From: Candidatus Aegiribacteria sp.
Lineage (GTDB): Bacteria; Fermentibacterota; Fermentibacteria; Fermentibacterales; JCC-6
Length of the DNA stretch: 64,000 bases
NCBI GenBank assembly: GCA_023138735.1
Contig: JAGLOY010000013.1
Location: 34,482 to 98,481 of the forward strand
Direction: 5' to 3'
Part shown: positions 32,187-41,834 of the stretch, in pieces
Layout of the letters: each line of letters starts with the position of its first letter
Numbering within the stretch: the first letter of the stretch is position 1
Translations under genes and position numbers: made by a program
Notes under the pieces: generated by a model
What the model was told of the DNA's origin: nothing
The model's database searches: none
What the model saw: only the letters and a program-made list of their open reading frames with translations

Positions 32187-34697
32187 ATGAAGAGAGTCGT
32201 TCTGTGCCTAATGATAATTGCATCTGTAGTTGTTATAGGATTCTCTTCAGTCTATATGGTCAGAGAATTTTCAAAAGTAATAAATCTTTCCAGCATGGGA
32301 GATATGTGGAGCTTCCTCTGGCTTAATGATTATTCTCCATATGCGGAATTCGCTGAAGTTGACGAGAACGATTTCAGGGAACCGCCCATACCTGTGGAGG
32401 GTGATGTCCTTGTAGAAATTGATGGTCTTCCGTCCACCCAGACCAACTATTTCAGTGTATTCAATGTTGATACGCCTGCCGGTGAAGAGATAGATATCAA
32501 ATTCATTCATGATTTCGAAACATTCGAAACAACTGTTGTCACCCGTTCAATCCCGCTGATTATGCAGATTCAGGTCTGGGTTCTCGTAATACTGCGAGCT
32601 CTTATTATTATAGGTCTTATACTTGTGGGGCTATGGGGTCTTGTTAAAAGACCGTACTCATCCCCCGTAAGATCACTCACTCTGTTCTGTTTCACACTTG
32701 CTCTGGGCATGAACATCACTGCCCCTGCTATAGCGGATGTATATGCTGCTTTCAGCCTGCCGGTCTTTGTCTACTATCTATTTGGTGCTATAGCAATTTT
32801 CTGGTCTGCATTCTGGCTCAAACTGCAGATGCTTTTTCCTGTTCGACAGAAATGGTACACGAAGCACAGACTGTTTATCAATATCCTTCTGTTCATCCCC
32901 GGGACCATCTTCGGTATTGCTGCAGTTGTCTGGCACAAGAGCATGGATCTGGAAGTTGCAATACTCTCTACTCTCTTCATCAGTCTCGGGTACATGTTCC
33001 TGCTTAGAAACTATCGCAGGACTGATAATTTTATAGAAAAAAGACAGACGAGGCTTGTGCTGCTTGGATCGGCTCCCGGACTTATCTTCAGCCTCTTATT
33101 CAGCTGGTTCACCCAGATCGCTCCTAAGGTGTATGCAAGCATGACGTTTATCACAAAAATGATGATAACCAACTTCATGTTCCTGATGCTGCTTGCGATA
33201 CCCGTATCTCTTGCCTATGCCTTTGGACGCTACAAACTACTTTCTGTTGAGGCGAAGCTTAAGCGGGGTACAAGATTCGTTGCAGTAAACCTCTTTGTGC
33301 TTCTGCTGTTTCTAGGTTTTCTGTATGTTTTCGGTGAGCTGATACTGAAGCAGTTTGTAATCAACAGTCGTACCCCAACGTTCATACTCGGTCTGCTTCT
33401 GGCATTTATTTTTATGCCGACACAGAGATTAATCCGAAAAAGACTTGAGAAATACTTCTACCCTGAGAGGGTCAGATTAAGGGAGCTTCTGAAGAATTTT
33501 CTGGCATCGAATATCGTTCGCACTGAAAGTAAAATCTTCTGGAAGGAACTTGAGGACAAACTGGCTGATGGATTGTCCGCTAAAAGAATATATCCTGTGC
33601 TCAGGATGGCAGATAAGGACAGTTTCGCTGTGGAGCATGAGGAACCAGCCCCCTTTGATATAAGGGATGAAATAGTGAAACGTCTGCAGATTAAGGGTGA
33701 CCCCATTCTTTATGACGAACTGCTGGCAAGCGGCAGGATCACCCTCTCGAAGGAGCAGGAGGAATGGTTCCTTCAGAGGAAAAGCGCAATACTCCTCCCC
33801 CTGACGACAAATACCGGACTTGTAGGTTTTCTTGTTATAAGCAGCAAGACAAATGGAGAAGACTTCACGGCAGAAGAGCTGGAATTACTATCAACTCTCT
33901 CAGCTCAGACGGCGCTTGTTGTGGAGAATTTCGAGCTTCTGGACGAGAAACTGATCAAGCAGAAACTGGAAGAGCAGATCAAAGTGGCAAGGGACATTCA
34001 GAAAGGGTTGCTGCCCGGTGAAATTCCCACGAGACAGTGTCTTGAAGTTGAAGCTCTCATTAGATTCTGTCTGGAGGTTGCAGGTGATTATTACGATGTG
34101 ATACCTATTGATGATCACCGCACAGTGCTTTCAATTGGTGATGTTGCCGGGAAGGGTATTGGACCTGCCATGCTAATGGCCAACCTTCAGGCCTCCCTGA
34201 GAACTACTCAGGCTATGGGTGTTTCTCTGAAGGACTCAGCATTTCAGATAAACAGGATTGTCTACGATAATACCTCACCTGAGCTATTCATATCGTTTTT
34301 CATGGTATTGATAGATGTGAAGGAAAGAAGCATAAAATACGTGAATGCCGGTCATAACCCGCCCTTCATCGTCGGGCAGGATGGTCGCTTGACGATGCTT
34401 TCCGAAGGGGGTCTCCTCCTGGGCGTGAAGGCTGATGAGGAGTACGAAGAAGGAGAAGTTTCACTGAATCCCGGAGACATTCTTTTTATGTACACCGATG
34501 GTGTTTGCGAGGCGATGAACTGCTCCGAAGAGGAGTTCGGAGAGAATAGACTGGTGAAGCTTGTATCAACAAACAGAAGGCTTCCTCTCACTGATCTTGT
34601 TTATCTTGTTGAAAAAGAGGTTGAAGTGCATCACGGATCTAGCGATTACGAAGATGATTTTACAATTCTGGTCGCACGATTAAAACCCGATGCATAA
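32187..34697 (+). CDS. Membrane GAF/SpoIIE-type serine phosphatase
   Basis: 836 residues. An N-terminal TM, then a PDZ-like extracytoplasmic loop (GDVLVEIDGLPSTQTNYF, about residues 70-110). Eight or so TM helices follow (about 127-405), then a GAF-like domain (about 440-600), a coiled linker with VARDIQKGLLPGEIP, and a PP2C/SpoIIE domain. The phosphatase metal ligands are present: AGDYYD (Asp634), GDVAGKG (Asp652), TDGVCEA (Asp771) and DDFTILV (Asp823-824). Such RsbU-like proteins dephosphorylate anti-sigma antagonists in partner-switching pathways. The partner might be the GHKL protein at 29077, although no STAS protein is in view. It may be controlled by the upstream HTH regulator. Confidence 0.9.
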   Translation: MKRVVLCLMIIASVVVIGFSSVYMVREFSKVINLSSMGDMWSFLWLNDYSPYAEFAEVDENDFREPPIPVEGDVLVEIDGLPSTQTNYFSVFNVDTPAGEEIDIKFIHDFETFETTVVTRSIPLIMQIQVWVLVILRALIIIGLILVGLWGLVKRPYSSPVRSLTLFCFTLALGMNITAPAIADVYAAFSLPVFVYYLFGAIAIFWSAFWLKLQMLFPVRQKWYTKHRLFINILLFIPGTIFGIAAVVWHKSMDLEVAILSTLFISLGYMFLLRNYRRTDNFIEKRQTRLVLLGSAPGLIFSLLFSWFTQIAPKVYASMTFITKMMITNFMFLMLLAIPVSLAYAFGRYKLLSVEAKLKRGTRFVAVNLFVLLLFLGFLYVFGELILKQFVINSRTPTFILGLLLAFIFMPTQRLIRKRLEKYFYPERVRLRELLKNFLASNIVRTESKIFWKELEDKLADGLSAKRIYPVLRMADKDSFAVEHEEPAPFDIRDEIVKRLQIKGDPILYDELLASGRITLSKEQEEWFLQRKSAILLPLTTNTGLVGFLVISSKTNGEDFTAEELELLSTLSAQTALVVENFELLDEKLIKQKLEEQIKVARDIQKGLLPGEIPTRQCLEVEALIRFCLEVAGDYYDVIPIDDHRTVLSIGDVAGKGIGPAMLMANLQASLRTTQAMGVSLKDSAFQINRIVYDNTSPELFISFFMVLIDVKERSIKYVNAGHNPPFIVGQDGRLTMLSEGGLLLGVKADEEYEEGEVSLNPGDILFMYTDGVCEAMNCSEEEFGENRLVKLVSTNRRLPLTDLVYLVEKEVEVHHGSSDYEDDFTILVARLKPDA

Positions 34698-34744
34698 TTG
34701 GTGATTGCTTCTCAGATACAGTATTCTATTAAGGGGAGATTCCA

Positions 34745-35362
34745 ATGATCTGGTCCATGATTGAAATGACTATTAAGTGTCCCGAATGTGATGCACCCGT
34801 TCATGTCGATGGCCCATACAGGAAGGTATTCTGCAGAACATGCCAGTCTGATATAGAATTTCCCGAGGAGGTCTGGGGAGATCTTGTTGGGGATATAAAG
34901 GAGGATATCGCTGGATTCGAACCCGGTGAGGGTTCCAATAGTAACATCTTCGGTCATTTCAACATGACCATGGCCTACGGGAATCTTGCCCCCTATTGCA
35001 GCAAGTGCAAGCGGACTTTCAACATTCAAGAGGATTACAACGGTACCGATAAGCTAACCTGTCCTGACTGCGGTACGAAGAAGCCTGCATTTGATGCACC
35101 GCAATGGCTTAAAAATGCTATCAAGGGAGCGGCTCTTATTGCTGGTGCGTGGCCGGAATTGAATGATGACAAGGAGCACAAGACAGTTTCAGAGCCCGTT
35201 GCTTTCAGCTGCCCCCAGTGTGCCGGATCACTGATGATAGACGGGAATGAACGTTTGATTCAGTGTGAATATTGCGAGACCAGGGTTTATCTGCCTGATG
35301 ATCTGTGGCTGAAGCTGCACCCTGCTAAGAAGAAGGGTAGATGGTTCATCGGCTTCGAGTAA
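34745..35362 (+). CDS. Zinc-ribbon protein with three CxxC pairs
   Basis: 205 residues, ATG behind AAGGGGAG. Three zinc ribbons can be seen: CPECDAPVHV...CRTCQSD (residues 12-35), CSKCKRTF...CPDCGT (about 85-115) and CPQCAGSL...CEYCETRV (about 158-180). The first and third share a layout with a following IEFPEEVW or VYLPDDLW strand, so the gene may have arisen by domain duplication. No TM or enzyme motif. The role is unknown; ribbons of this type often act as scaffolds or nucleic-acid or protein binders. Confidence 0.75.
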   Translation: MIWSMIEMTIKCPECDAPVHVDGPYRKVFCRTCQSDIEFPEEVWGDLVGDIKEDIAGFEPGEGSNSNIFGHFNMTMAYGNLAPYCSKCKRTFNIQEDYNGTDKLTCPDCGTKKPAFDAPQWLKNAIKGAALIAGAWPELNDDKEHKTVSEPVAFSCPQCAGSLMIDGNERLIQCEYCETRVYLPDDLWLKLHPAKKKGRWFIGFE

Positions 35363-35370
35363 CGGAGCTG

Positions 35371-36510
35371 TCAGTACATCTCGTACAGAACAAGCCTGCC
35401 ATCCAGTTTGCCGTTATGTAGAGGGATCTTGATCGAGGATCTCAGTCCCATACTTTTAATCAATTCTCTTTTTCCGAAGTAGATCCATGCCCCCGAACCG
35501 GAGCAGCGCTGCTTGAGGAAATCACCGAATTCTTTCATGAACACTTCCATATTTTCGTTCTTTCTCAGCCGTAATCCGTAAGGAGGATTTGAAACTATAG
35601 TCATGTTATTCAATTCATCGATGTTTGAATATGGTTTGGTTTTAAGGGTAATTCTGTCTCCTGAAGGCAGCAGGCTGCAGTTTCCGGATGCAGCTCTAAC
35701 AGCTTCCCTTGAGATATCAGAACCTGCGATTAATCCTTCGGGGAGCTCTCTGATTCCGGAATTGATGGATTTTTTCAGATTCATCCATTGTTCTCTGTCA
35801 AATTCAGGAAGATTTTCAAATCCGAATCTTTTACGGAGATAACCGGACGGTATTCGGCAGTACTTCATCAGTGCTTCGCAGAGGATGGTGCCGGATCCGC
35901 AGAAAGGATCGTAGAGGGGTGCTTCTCCGTCCCATCCGGAGAACTCAACGATGGCTGCAGCAAGTGTTTCCTGCATCGGAGCTTCTACAGATTGCTTCCG
36001 GTAACCACGCCGATGCATAGATCCTCCTGAAGTATCGAGCCTGATATAGGCCCGGTTCTTCTGTATCCGGAGGCCGATCCACAGGTCGGGAGCGATAGTA
36101 TCAACATTCGGCCTTCTGCCATAGCTGTCCATGAACCAGTCGGCAATGGCATCCTTAAGTTTTAGAGCAGCGTACTGCGAGTGACTGATATTCGAACCGT
36201 GCACAGAGGAGAAAATTGCGAAAGTGCTGTCAGGTGTAAGGAATTGAGACCAGTCAATAGATTTTGCTGTACTGTAGAGATATCTGTCGCTGTGGCAATC
36301 AAAGGTAATAACGGGAGCTAGAATCCTTGAAAAGAATCTGGACTGGTAGTTGATTCTATACAGGGCCTCGAAATCGCATTGAAAAAATATTCCGCGGTAT
36401 GCCATTTTAAGTTCGGAGGCTCCTAGACTGAGAAGCTCCTGTTCACCGATAGACTTGAGGTCTTCTGCTATCATACCGAAGAATCGACCGGTTTTCTGAT
36501 ATTCGACCAC
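35371..36510 (-). CDS. RlmL-type THUMP/N2-guanine rRNA methyltransferase
   Basis: 379 residues, GTG start behind GGAGG. The N-terminal half contains a ferredoxin-like/THUMP region (residues 10-150), and the second half is the COG0116 methyltransferase: RRGYRKQSVEAPMQETLAAA, YDPFCGSGTILCEA (SAM binding), GSDISREAV, and the catalytic NPPYGLRL. It matches the N-terminal half of RlmL, which methylates G2445 of 23S rRNA. The C-terminal RlmK-type domain of gammaproteobacterial RlmL is absent, as usual elsewhere. The cytosolic RNA-modification role is secure; the exact target is inferred. Confidence 0.9.
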   Translation of the reverse strand: MVEYQKTGRFFGMIAEDLKSIGEQELLSLGASELKMAYRGIFFQCDFEALYRINYQSRFFSRILAPVITFDCHSDRYLYSTAKSIDWSQFLTPDSTFAIFSSVHGSNISHSQYAALKLKDAIADWFMDSYGRRPNVDTIAPDLWIGLRIQKNRAYIRLDTSGGSMHRRGYRKQSVEAPMQETLAAAIVEFSGWDGEAPLYDPFCGSGTILCEALMKYCRIPSGYLRKRFGFENLPEFDREQWMNLKKSINSGIRELPEGLIAGSDISREAVRAASGNCSLLPSGDRITLKTKPYSNIDELNNMTIVSNPPYGLRLRKNENMEVFMKEFGDFLKQRCSGSGAWIYFGKRELIKSMGLRSSIKIPLHNGKLDGRLVLYEMY

Positions 36511-36688
36511 TCAAACCTCCATTGATTGGCCAGACTTTTTCAACTTATACGACGAAATATACAACATATTTTCAAGTGACTGGAGATAGATAATAATTTA
36601 CTCTACTATTGATAATCAACGGTTTTAAGCATATCTTACATAGACGAGAATATTCGTTGCTCACTGTGCATTATCTGGGGGGATAATA

Positions 36689-39280
36689 ATGATACACTTT
36701 CTGTTATTTTTGCTTGCCGTGTCACAGCCAGCGTCAACAACAGGCTCATCACCTGAAGGATACATCAGCGACGATAGCAGTGATGTTTCAATTGAAAACG
36801 AGTTATGCCTTTTCAACTCTGATACACTCATGTCCTTGCCGGTTTCAGATATAATTGATCTGGTGAAAAGAGAACCAGGCATATTGAATAGCGGATTAAG
36901 ATGCGGCAGTATCAAATTCTTTTCGGGCGGAACACGGAGTATATACTACAGCAAATTATCAACACTGAATGCTGGCATTGAAAGCAATCTCCACATGCGC
37001 GGAGGCCGCAGTGATGAGGTAGCTTACCTTGTTGACGGTTTTATTCTGCGTAACCCGCTAACCGGCGGATTCATCAGCAGTATTCCGCTTTCATCCATAC
37101 GTGAAGCCTCGGCAGTCAGAGGGAATTTCGACGTTCGATATGGAAACGCCCAGTCTGGAATTGTTGAGATCGAAACCTTTGAGGGCGGCAGCAGTTACCA
37201 CGGCGGTATCAGCATCAGCGGGAACGACTGGCAGGCACTTGGCCTTGCGGATGACTGGACCTGGGGAGGAACCAGCCCAGATGATCCAACCGTATGGAAA
37301 TGGAGTAATGTCTCTTCCTCTTCAGAAGCCAGGCTGGAATTCGGAGCGCGTATTGGCGGCCCTGAACCTATTACCAGCTATCTCCTGCCTGAGATAGGCA
37401 TTCAAATTCCTGGTGAACTGAGGATCTTTGCCGATGGTGAATTCCTGCAGACAGGGGGGGGAGAAGACGGACGGTACGGGTACGGATTTGACGAATGGGA
37501 ATCAACATATAAAGGCATTATCAAGCTGACTTACAACCCTTCAGCATCAACTGAAATTGACCTTTCAACTTCATTCCTGAACAGGGCTTCCGGATGGTTC
37601 GGCGTTGGGGATTACTGGGCCTGGTGCAGATACGAAGTACCGTATATCGATATTGATCCCCTGTCTCCCGCTTTCGGTGATACTCTCGCCTGGGGGCGGA
37701 ACATCCTTTACGGCCTACCAACCAGGTTCTGGAATAACAGCAGTATCGGTTTGCGCATAAGCCATGAAGTAAGTGAAGAGACTTCAATTCAGCTGGGCAT
37801 TGGCCAGTACAGAACATCCTTCGACTTCAAAATACGGAACGATCCTGCATCCCTCGATCCGATGCGCCAGACGGAATGGCTTGGTGAGGGCTGGAGCCTG
37901 AATGACTGGCAGCAATACGAGACAGACCTTTACACTGATGCTGACGGTTTCAGGCGATCAGGTACAAGCCGTTTTCCCTGGAGTGAATCCAGCAGTACAA
38001 CAACCACAGCGCAGGCTGACGTAACGACCAGAATCGGCAGAGAGCATGAGTTGAGTGCCGGAATAGATGGATCATATTACGATATCTTCAGCTTCGATGT
38101 AATTGGGGACTCCGGTAGCGTTAATCTGAACAGGTACAGTGCGTTTCCAAATTCCGGAGGTGTTTATCTGCAGGACAGGATTGAACTGGACGACGGATTT
38201 GTAATGAATGCCGGGGTAAGGCTTGACTATTTCGATGCGAACTACGATAGAGCCGATGGACCTCTTGATATACCTCCCCCTCCATCTTTTCAACGCGATG
38301 TTCTGAACCTGATAGAAGCCCCGGTGAAATATTCCATTAATCCCCGTTTGTCTTTTCTGTGCCCTGTAACAGATAGAGATTTTCTTCATTTTACATATGG
38401 AGTACATTCACAGATTCCTGCTTTGCGGCAGATGTACAGGCAGGCTGATTACAGTTTTTCCGAAGATACACCTCTGGGGGGTAACCCGGACCTGGATTTC
38501 GAAAGAACCGTCCAGTACGAAATAGGCATTACACACAAGATATCTGATATGTGCATGATCGATATGACAGGTTACGTGAAGAATTTTTCTAATATGATTG
38601 AAACGGATGTGTACAGCCTTTCTCCCATCGGAGATTATGCGCTTTATACCAATGGCGGTTACGGCGAATCGAAAGGTCTTGAGATCACTTTCAACGGAAA
38701 TCCGGACGGTTTCTTCTCCTGGAACGTCAGCTACATCCTGTCGAGATCTACCGGAACATCGTCCCATGCGCTTCAGAATTATCTGTATAGCCTGTATTAT
38801 GGATTTTCCAATGCGGACACCGATCAGTACCTGGATTGGGACCAGCGTCATACAGTTTATGCGGATCTGGACCTTTACGTGCCAAGGGGCAGAGGATTCA
38901 GGATCGCTGGTGTACCTGTTTTCCAGGGACTGGGAGTCCATCTTGCATGGGATTTCGGCAGCGGATTTCCCTATACGAATTCCAACCAGGGTACATACGA
39001 ACCGCAGGTTAACACGGCTAGATATCCTGCGACCTGCACAGTTGCACTCAAGATAAATAAAGCTATCTGGTTCTCGGATATGACTCTTAACGCATGGTGC
39101 GAAGTAACAAACCTCTTCAGCAAACAGAATATTAATAATATTGAGGATATCGACTGGTACACAGATTGGGGGCATGATGATTGTGGTGACCCCGACTATG
39201 ATCCAAAGGGTCAACTCGATAATTACTATGCATACAGCCAGCCAAGGATGATAAGGTTCGGCCTGGGGCTTAACTGGTAG
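36689..39280 (+). CDS. TonB-dependent receptor
   Basis: 863 residues, ribosome site GGGGGG. The signal peptide is short. The plug domain (residues 45-150) contains LHMRGGRSDEVAYLVDGFIL, SSIREASAVRGNFDVRYGNA and SGIVEIETFEGG. The barrel follows with about 22 aromatic strands and ends RMIRFGLGLNW, with the expected terminal aromatic residue. No clear TonB box is seen before the plug. The region FRRSGTSRFPWSESS and long Tyr/Asp-rich loops are likely surface loops. The position ahead of a Fur-family gene and a nickel/cobalt importer suggests uptake of a metal chelate. A weak Nur-like box lies at 36644-36659. Confidence 0.88.
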   Translation: MIHFLLFLLAVSQPASTTGSSPEGYISDDSSDVSIENELCLFNSDTLMSLPVSDIIDLVKREPGILNSGLRCGSIKFFSGGTRSIYYSKLSTLNAGIESNLHMRGGRSDEVAYLVDGFILRNPLTGGFISSIPLSSIREASAVRGNFDVRYGNAQSGIVEIETFEGGSSYHGGISISGNDWQALGLADDWTWGGTSPDDPTVWKWSNVSSSSEARLEFGARIGGPEPITSYLLPEIGIQIPGELRIFADGEFLQTGGGEDGRYGYGFDEWESTYKGIIKLTYNPSASTEIDLSTSFLNRASGWFGVGDYWAWCRYEVPYIDIDPLSPAFGDTLAWGRNILYGLPTRFWNNSSIGLRISHEVSEETSIQLGIGQYRTSFDFKIRNDPASLDPMRQTEWLGEGWSLNDWQQYETDLYTDADGFRRSGTSRFPWSESSSTTTTAQADVTTRIGREHELSAGIDGSYYDIFSFDVIGDSGSVNLNRYSAFPNSGGVYLQDRIELDDGFVMNAGVRLDYFDANYDRADGPLDIPPPPSFQRDVLNLIEAPVKYSINPRLSFLCPVTDRDFLHFTYGVHSQIPALRQMYRQADYSFSEDTPLGGNPDLDFERTVQYEIGITHKISDMCMIDMTGYVKNFSNMIETDVYSLSPIGDYALYTNGGYGESKGLEITFNGNPDGFFSWNVSYILSRSTGTSSHALQNYLYSLYYGFSNADTDQYLDWDQRHTVYADLDLYVPRGRGFRIAGVPVFQGLGVHLAWDFGSGFPYTNSNQGTYEPQVNTARYPATCTVALKINKAIWFSDMTLNAWCEVTNLFSKQNINNIEDIDWYTDWGHDDCGDPDYDPKGQLDNYYAYSQPRMIRFGLGLNW

Positions 39281-39351
39281 GGGAACGCATCTGAGGGCAG
39301 GATAGATTCCAGATTCCACTTGACCAGGTCTGAACAAACAGCTATTCCTTG

Positions 39352-39367
39352 TTGCAAACGTTCGCAA
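39352..39367. promoter_or_regulatory. Nur-like operator of the Fur-family gene
   Basis: TTGCAAACGTTCGCAA is an inverted repeat (TTGCAA-N4-TCGCAA, one mismatch), 13 bases before the ATG. It closely matches the boxes at 39872. Confidence 0.6.
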
Positions 39368-39380
39368 CAAAGGAGTCAGA

Positions 39381-39815
39381 ATGCCCCATTGTCATACTTA
39401 CTTGAAAAGGCTTCGTGATCACGGCTACAGAATCACTCCGCAGAGGGAAATGATCATACAGATCATTGCCCATTGCGGTAGACATATGTCCGCTGAAGAA
39501 GTTATGGAGAAAGTAAGAGCAAAAACCAGTTCCATTAATATTGCAACCGTATACAGGACACTGGATCTACTCGTCGAGAACGGATTGGCAAGCCGGTTTG
39601 ATTTAGGCAACGGAAATACAGCATACGCCACCAGTGAGCACGGTCCCCATATTCACCTGGTATGCAAACATTGCGGTTCGGTAACTGAAATAACTGAAAG
39701 CGATATTTCCGCATCTCTTGATAGAATTGAAGATCTCTACGATTTCGATTGCCGTCCGTATCATTTTTCTGTACACGGCCTTTGCAGGGATTGCAGAGAT
39801 ACCAGGACCGATTGA
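39381..39815 (+). CDS. Fur-family metal-responsive repressor (possibly Nur-like)
   Basis: 144 residues, AAAGGAG ribosome site. The N-terminal winged helix is ITPQREMIIQIIAHCGRHMS with AEEVMEKVRAKTSSINIATV and YRTLDLLVENGLASRF. The C-terminal dimer domain carries the metal ligands HGPHIHLVCKHCGSV and CRDCRD. The family covers Fur, Zur, PerR and Nur. The gene sits directly before an ECF nickel/cobalt importer. The shared boxes TTGCRA-N4-TCGCAA resemble the Nur type, so a nickel (or cobalt) sensor is the best guess. The box in its own promoter suggests autorepression. Confidence 0.9.
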   Translation: MPHCHTYLKRLRDHGYRITPQREMIIQIIAHCGRHMSAEEVMEKVRAKTSSINIATVYRTLDLLVENGLASRFDLGNGNTAYATSEHGPHIHLVCKHCGSVTEITESDISASLDRIEDLYDFDCRPYHFSVHGLCRDCRDTRTD

Positions 39816-39871
39816 CATTTTCCATTTATCATTTCCCGTAGCATTGACAGAAAGAATCGGGATTTGAATAA

Positions 39872-39903
39872 TTGCGAGTATTCGTTAATGCGACTATTCG
39901 CAA
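39872..39903. promoter_or_regulatory. Two adjacent Nur-like boxes ahead of the transporter operon
   Basis: TTGCGAGTATTCGTTA (39872-39887) and ATGCGACTATTCGCAA (39888-39903) follow each other directly. Each is of the TTGCGA-N4-TCGCAA form, and they end 16 bases before the ATG at 39920. Occupancy would block the operon promoter. Confidence 0.65.
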
Positions 39904-39919
39904 TAGGAAGAGGGGGAAA

Positions 39920-40768
39920 ATGAAAAAATTGACAATACTTTCATCGGTAATGCTGCTTCTATCACTTACAGCTATTTCCTGCGGGGGGGAAGAAGCGGAT
40001 CAGGTTGAACAGGAAACAACTGAAGAGACAATACAGGAAAACACTGGTGACTTGAGGTTCATTGCTAACGGTGAGGATTTCGTCCGGTCAGGTTTCATAT
40101 CCTCTGATGGATGGCATATCACATTCAGGCACCTTTACGTTACAATCACGGACATTACAGCTTACAAGACCGATCCTTCGTACGATCCTCACTCAGGTGA
40201 TGAGATAATCGGGAATATCGTGGTTGAGTTGAACGGTGTTTTCACAATTGATCTTGCTGAGGATGATGAGAATACGGAACCGATTCTCATTGGTTCTCTT
40301 GATGACGTTCCTACAGGACATTACAATGCCATTTCGTGGAGTATGGTACCTTCCATCGATGGACCCTCCGAGGGTTACAGCATCTATATTGATGCCCAGG
40401 CGGAAAAGGGAAACCAATCCTATAACGTACGTCTTGGATTTGAAACAGGTTACAGGTATTCCGCGGGTGATTATGTGGGTGATGTGAGGAAAGGCTTCGT
40501 GAATGCAGGAGTGCCCGGCGAACTCGAAATGACATTCCATTTCGATCACATATTCGGCGATATAGATCAACCAGCAGAATGTGATCTTAACATGATGGCT
40601 ATAGGGTTTGAGCCTTTCGCCGCACTGATGGGGGAGGGTACGGTAGAAGAAGATCTGACGACCCTTGAGCGGAAATTACCCGAGGAGACATATGCTAAGC
40701 TTCTAGAAGTTCTCACTACACTTGGTCACACGGGAGAAGGGCACTGTTATTGCACGGTAATCCAATGA
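39920..40768 (+). CDS. Lipoprotein of a metal-transport operon, unknown
   Basis: 282 residues, GGGGG ribosome site four bases before the ATG. Signal peptide with lipobox AISC then GGEE. The mature chain starts with an acidic linker (residues 25-45), then a beta-rich domain (DLRFIANGEDFVRSGF, WHITFRHLYVTITDITAY). It ends in a His/Cys-rich tail GHTGEGHCYCTVIQ. It overlaps the next gene by four bases (ATGA). The C-terminal HxEGHCYC suggests metal binding. Position as first gene of an ECF importer operon makes a periplasmic metal-binding or delivery role attractive. No family is recognised. Confidence 0.78.
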   Translation: MKKLTILSSVMLLLSLTAISCGGEEADQVEQETTEETIQENTGDLRFIANGEDFVRSGFISSDGWHITFRHLYVTITDITAYKTDPSYDPHSGDEIIGNIVVELNGVFTIDLAEDDENTEPILIGSLDDVPTGHYNAISWSMVPSIDGPSEGYSIYIDAQAEKGNQSYNVRLGFETGYRYSAGDYVGDVRKGFVNAGVPGELEMTFHFDHIFGDIDQPAECDLNMMAIGFEPFAALMGEGTVEEDLTTLERKLPEETYAKLLEVLTTLGHTGEGHCYCTVIQ

Positions 40769-41199
40769 AGATCCTTCTATCATCTGCTGCTCTTTTAATG
40801 CTTACCGCTCCAGTCTTCGGTCATGGAGCCAGGGTTGTCTGGGAAATGCAGGACGATTCAGTGCATATTTCAGCTTCATTTGATGATGGGCAGCCTCTGG
40901 CCAGAGCACAGGTTACAGTGTTCTCGGGAGCTGCCCCATCAGTGCCGTACATCGTTGGAATGACGGATGAAAATGGAGAATTCTCTTTTCTGCCCGATAA
41001 GGAGAAATCACTGAACTGGGATGTGCAGGTCCGCAGTGCTGGGCACGGGGATATAGTGAACCTATCATTGACTGAGGAATCTACGGTCAAGAATGAGCAG
41101 GGCAAATTTACCACACTTCAGATAGTCCTAATGTCAGCCTGCGTTGTATGGGGTTTCATTGGAACCGCTTTTTTCTTTGCCTCGCGACGGAGAAGGTAA
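40765..41199 (+). CDS. NikL/CbiL-like accessory membrane protein
   Basis: 144 residues. Signal peptide (LLMLTAPVFG), then mature HGARVVWEM with an N-terminal His. A carboxypeptidase-regulatory-like beta domain follows (SFDDGQPLARAQVTVFSG, TDENGEFSFLPD, GHGDIVN), and finally a TM helix (residues 115-138) with a basic end (SRRRR). This layout matches NikL/CbiL, the small accessory proteins of ECF-type nickel or cobalt importers. It starts within the previous stop (ATGA), a sign of tight coupling, and is one base from CbiM. Confidence 0.75.
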   Translation: MKILLSSAALLMLTAPVFGHGARVVWEMQDDSVHISASFDDGQPLARAQVTVFSGAAPSVPYIVGMTDENGEFSFLPDKEKSLNWDVQVRSAGHGDIVNLSLTEESTVKNEQGKFTTLQIVLMSACVVWGFIGTAFFFASRRRR

Positions 41200-41200
41200 A

Positions 41201-41833
41201 ATGCACATTCCTGACGGAATGCTCCCGGGGGAAATATGTGCTGCCGGATATGCCGGTTCTGCAGTTCTGACATGGATCTGTATTAAAAAAGCGCGCAGCA
41301 GCAGTGAAGATCCGGCTGGAATCGTTTCAAGAGCATCGGTCATGGCGGCAGCTTTCTTTGTTGTATCCTGGATTCATATTCCCCTGCCCCCGGTCAGCGT
41401 TCACCCCATTCTGGCAGGCCTGATGGGGATTCTACTCGGTTGGTTATCTTTCCCGGCAATCCTTGTTGGGTTGTTTTTCCAGGCAGCGATGTTCGGTCAT
41501 GGGGGTTTTACAACTCTCGGAGTAAATGCTCTTTCCATGGGGGGAGCCGCGCTGCTTGCCTGGGCTCTGTACCGAATGCTAAGAGGAAAGTCGGGAGAAA
41601 GAGCTATCCTCATATCAGGATTTGCGGCCGGGTTTGCAGGAGTGTCGTTCGCGGTGATTGCTGTTGGTACTGTTCTGATCCTGACGATACCTGCATACAT
41701 CAATACCGGAGCAGAAGTATCTGCTGTACTCGCCATGGCTGCGGCACACCTCCCGCTGGCCCTGGCAGAGGGGATATTCACAGCTCTTGTAGCCCGGTTC
41801 CTTCTTAGAGTTAAACCTGATATGCTGATGTAA
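41201..41833 (+). CDS. cbiM: ECF transporter substrate-binding component (CbiM/NikM)
   Basis: 210 residues, AGAAGG ribosome site. It begins MHIPDGMLPGEICAAGY, where His2 and the N-terminal segment complete the metal-binding site of CbiM/NikM once exposed. Six or seven TM helices follow, with FGHGGFTTLGVNALSMGG carrying the conserved His and Gly residues. Nickel and cobalt types are not separable by eye. It is the specificity subunit of the importer formed with the next two genes. Confidence 0.93.
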   Translation: MHIPDGMLPGEICAAGYAGSAVLTWICIKKARSSSEDPAGIVSRASVMAAAFFVVSWIHIPLPPVSVHPILAGLMGILLGWLSFPAILVGLFFQAAMFGHGGFTTLGVNALSMGGAALLAWALYRMLRGKSGERAILISGFAAGFAGVSFAVIAVGTVLILTIPAYINTGAEVSAVLAMAAAHLPLALAEGIFTALVARFLLRVKPDMLM

Positions 41834-41834
41834 C

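Noticed and set aside
36580..36625. Classical Fur box before the TonB receptor
   Set aside because: GATAATAATTTAC and TTGATAATCAA look partly similar, but the arms do not form the 19-base inverted repeat. The Nur-like boxes fit the locus better.
38408..39370. 320-codon minus-strand frame inside the TonB receptor
   Set aside because: It is opposite to a clearly coding beta-barrel gene, with Cys-rich unlikely composition and no ribosome site.
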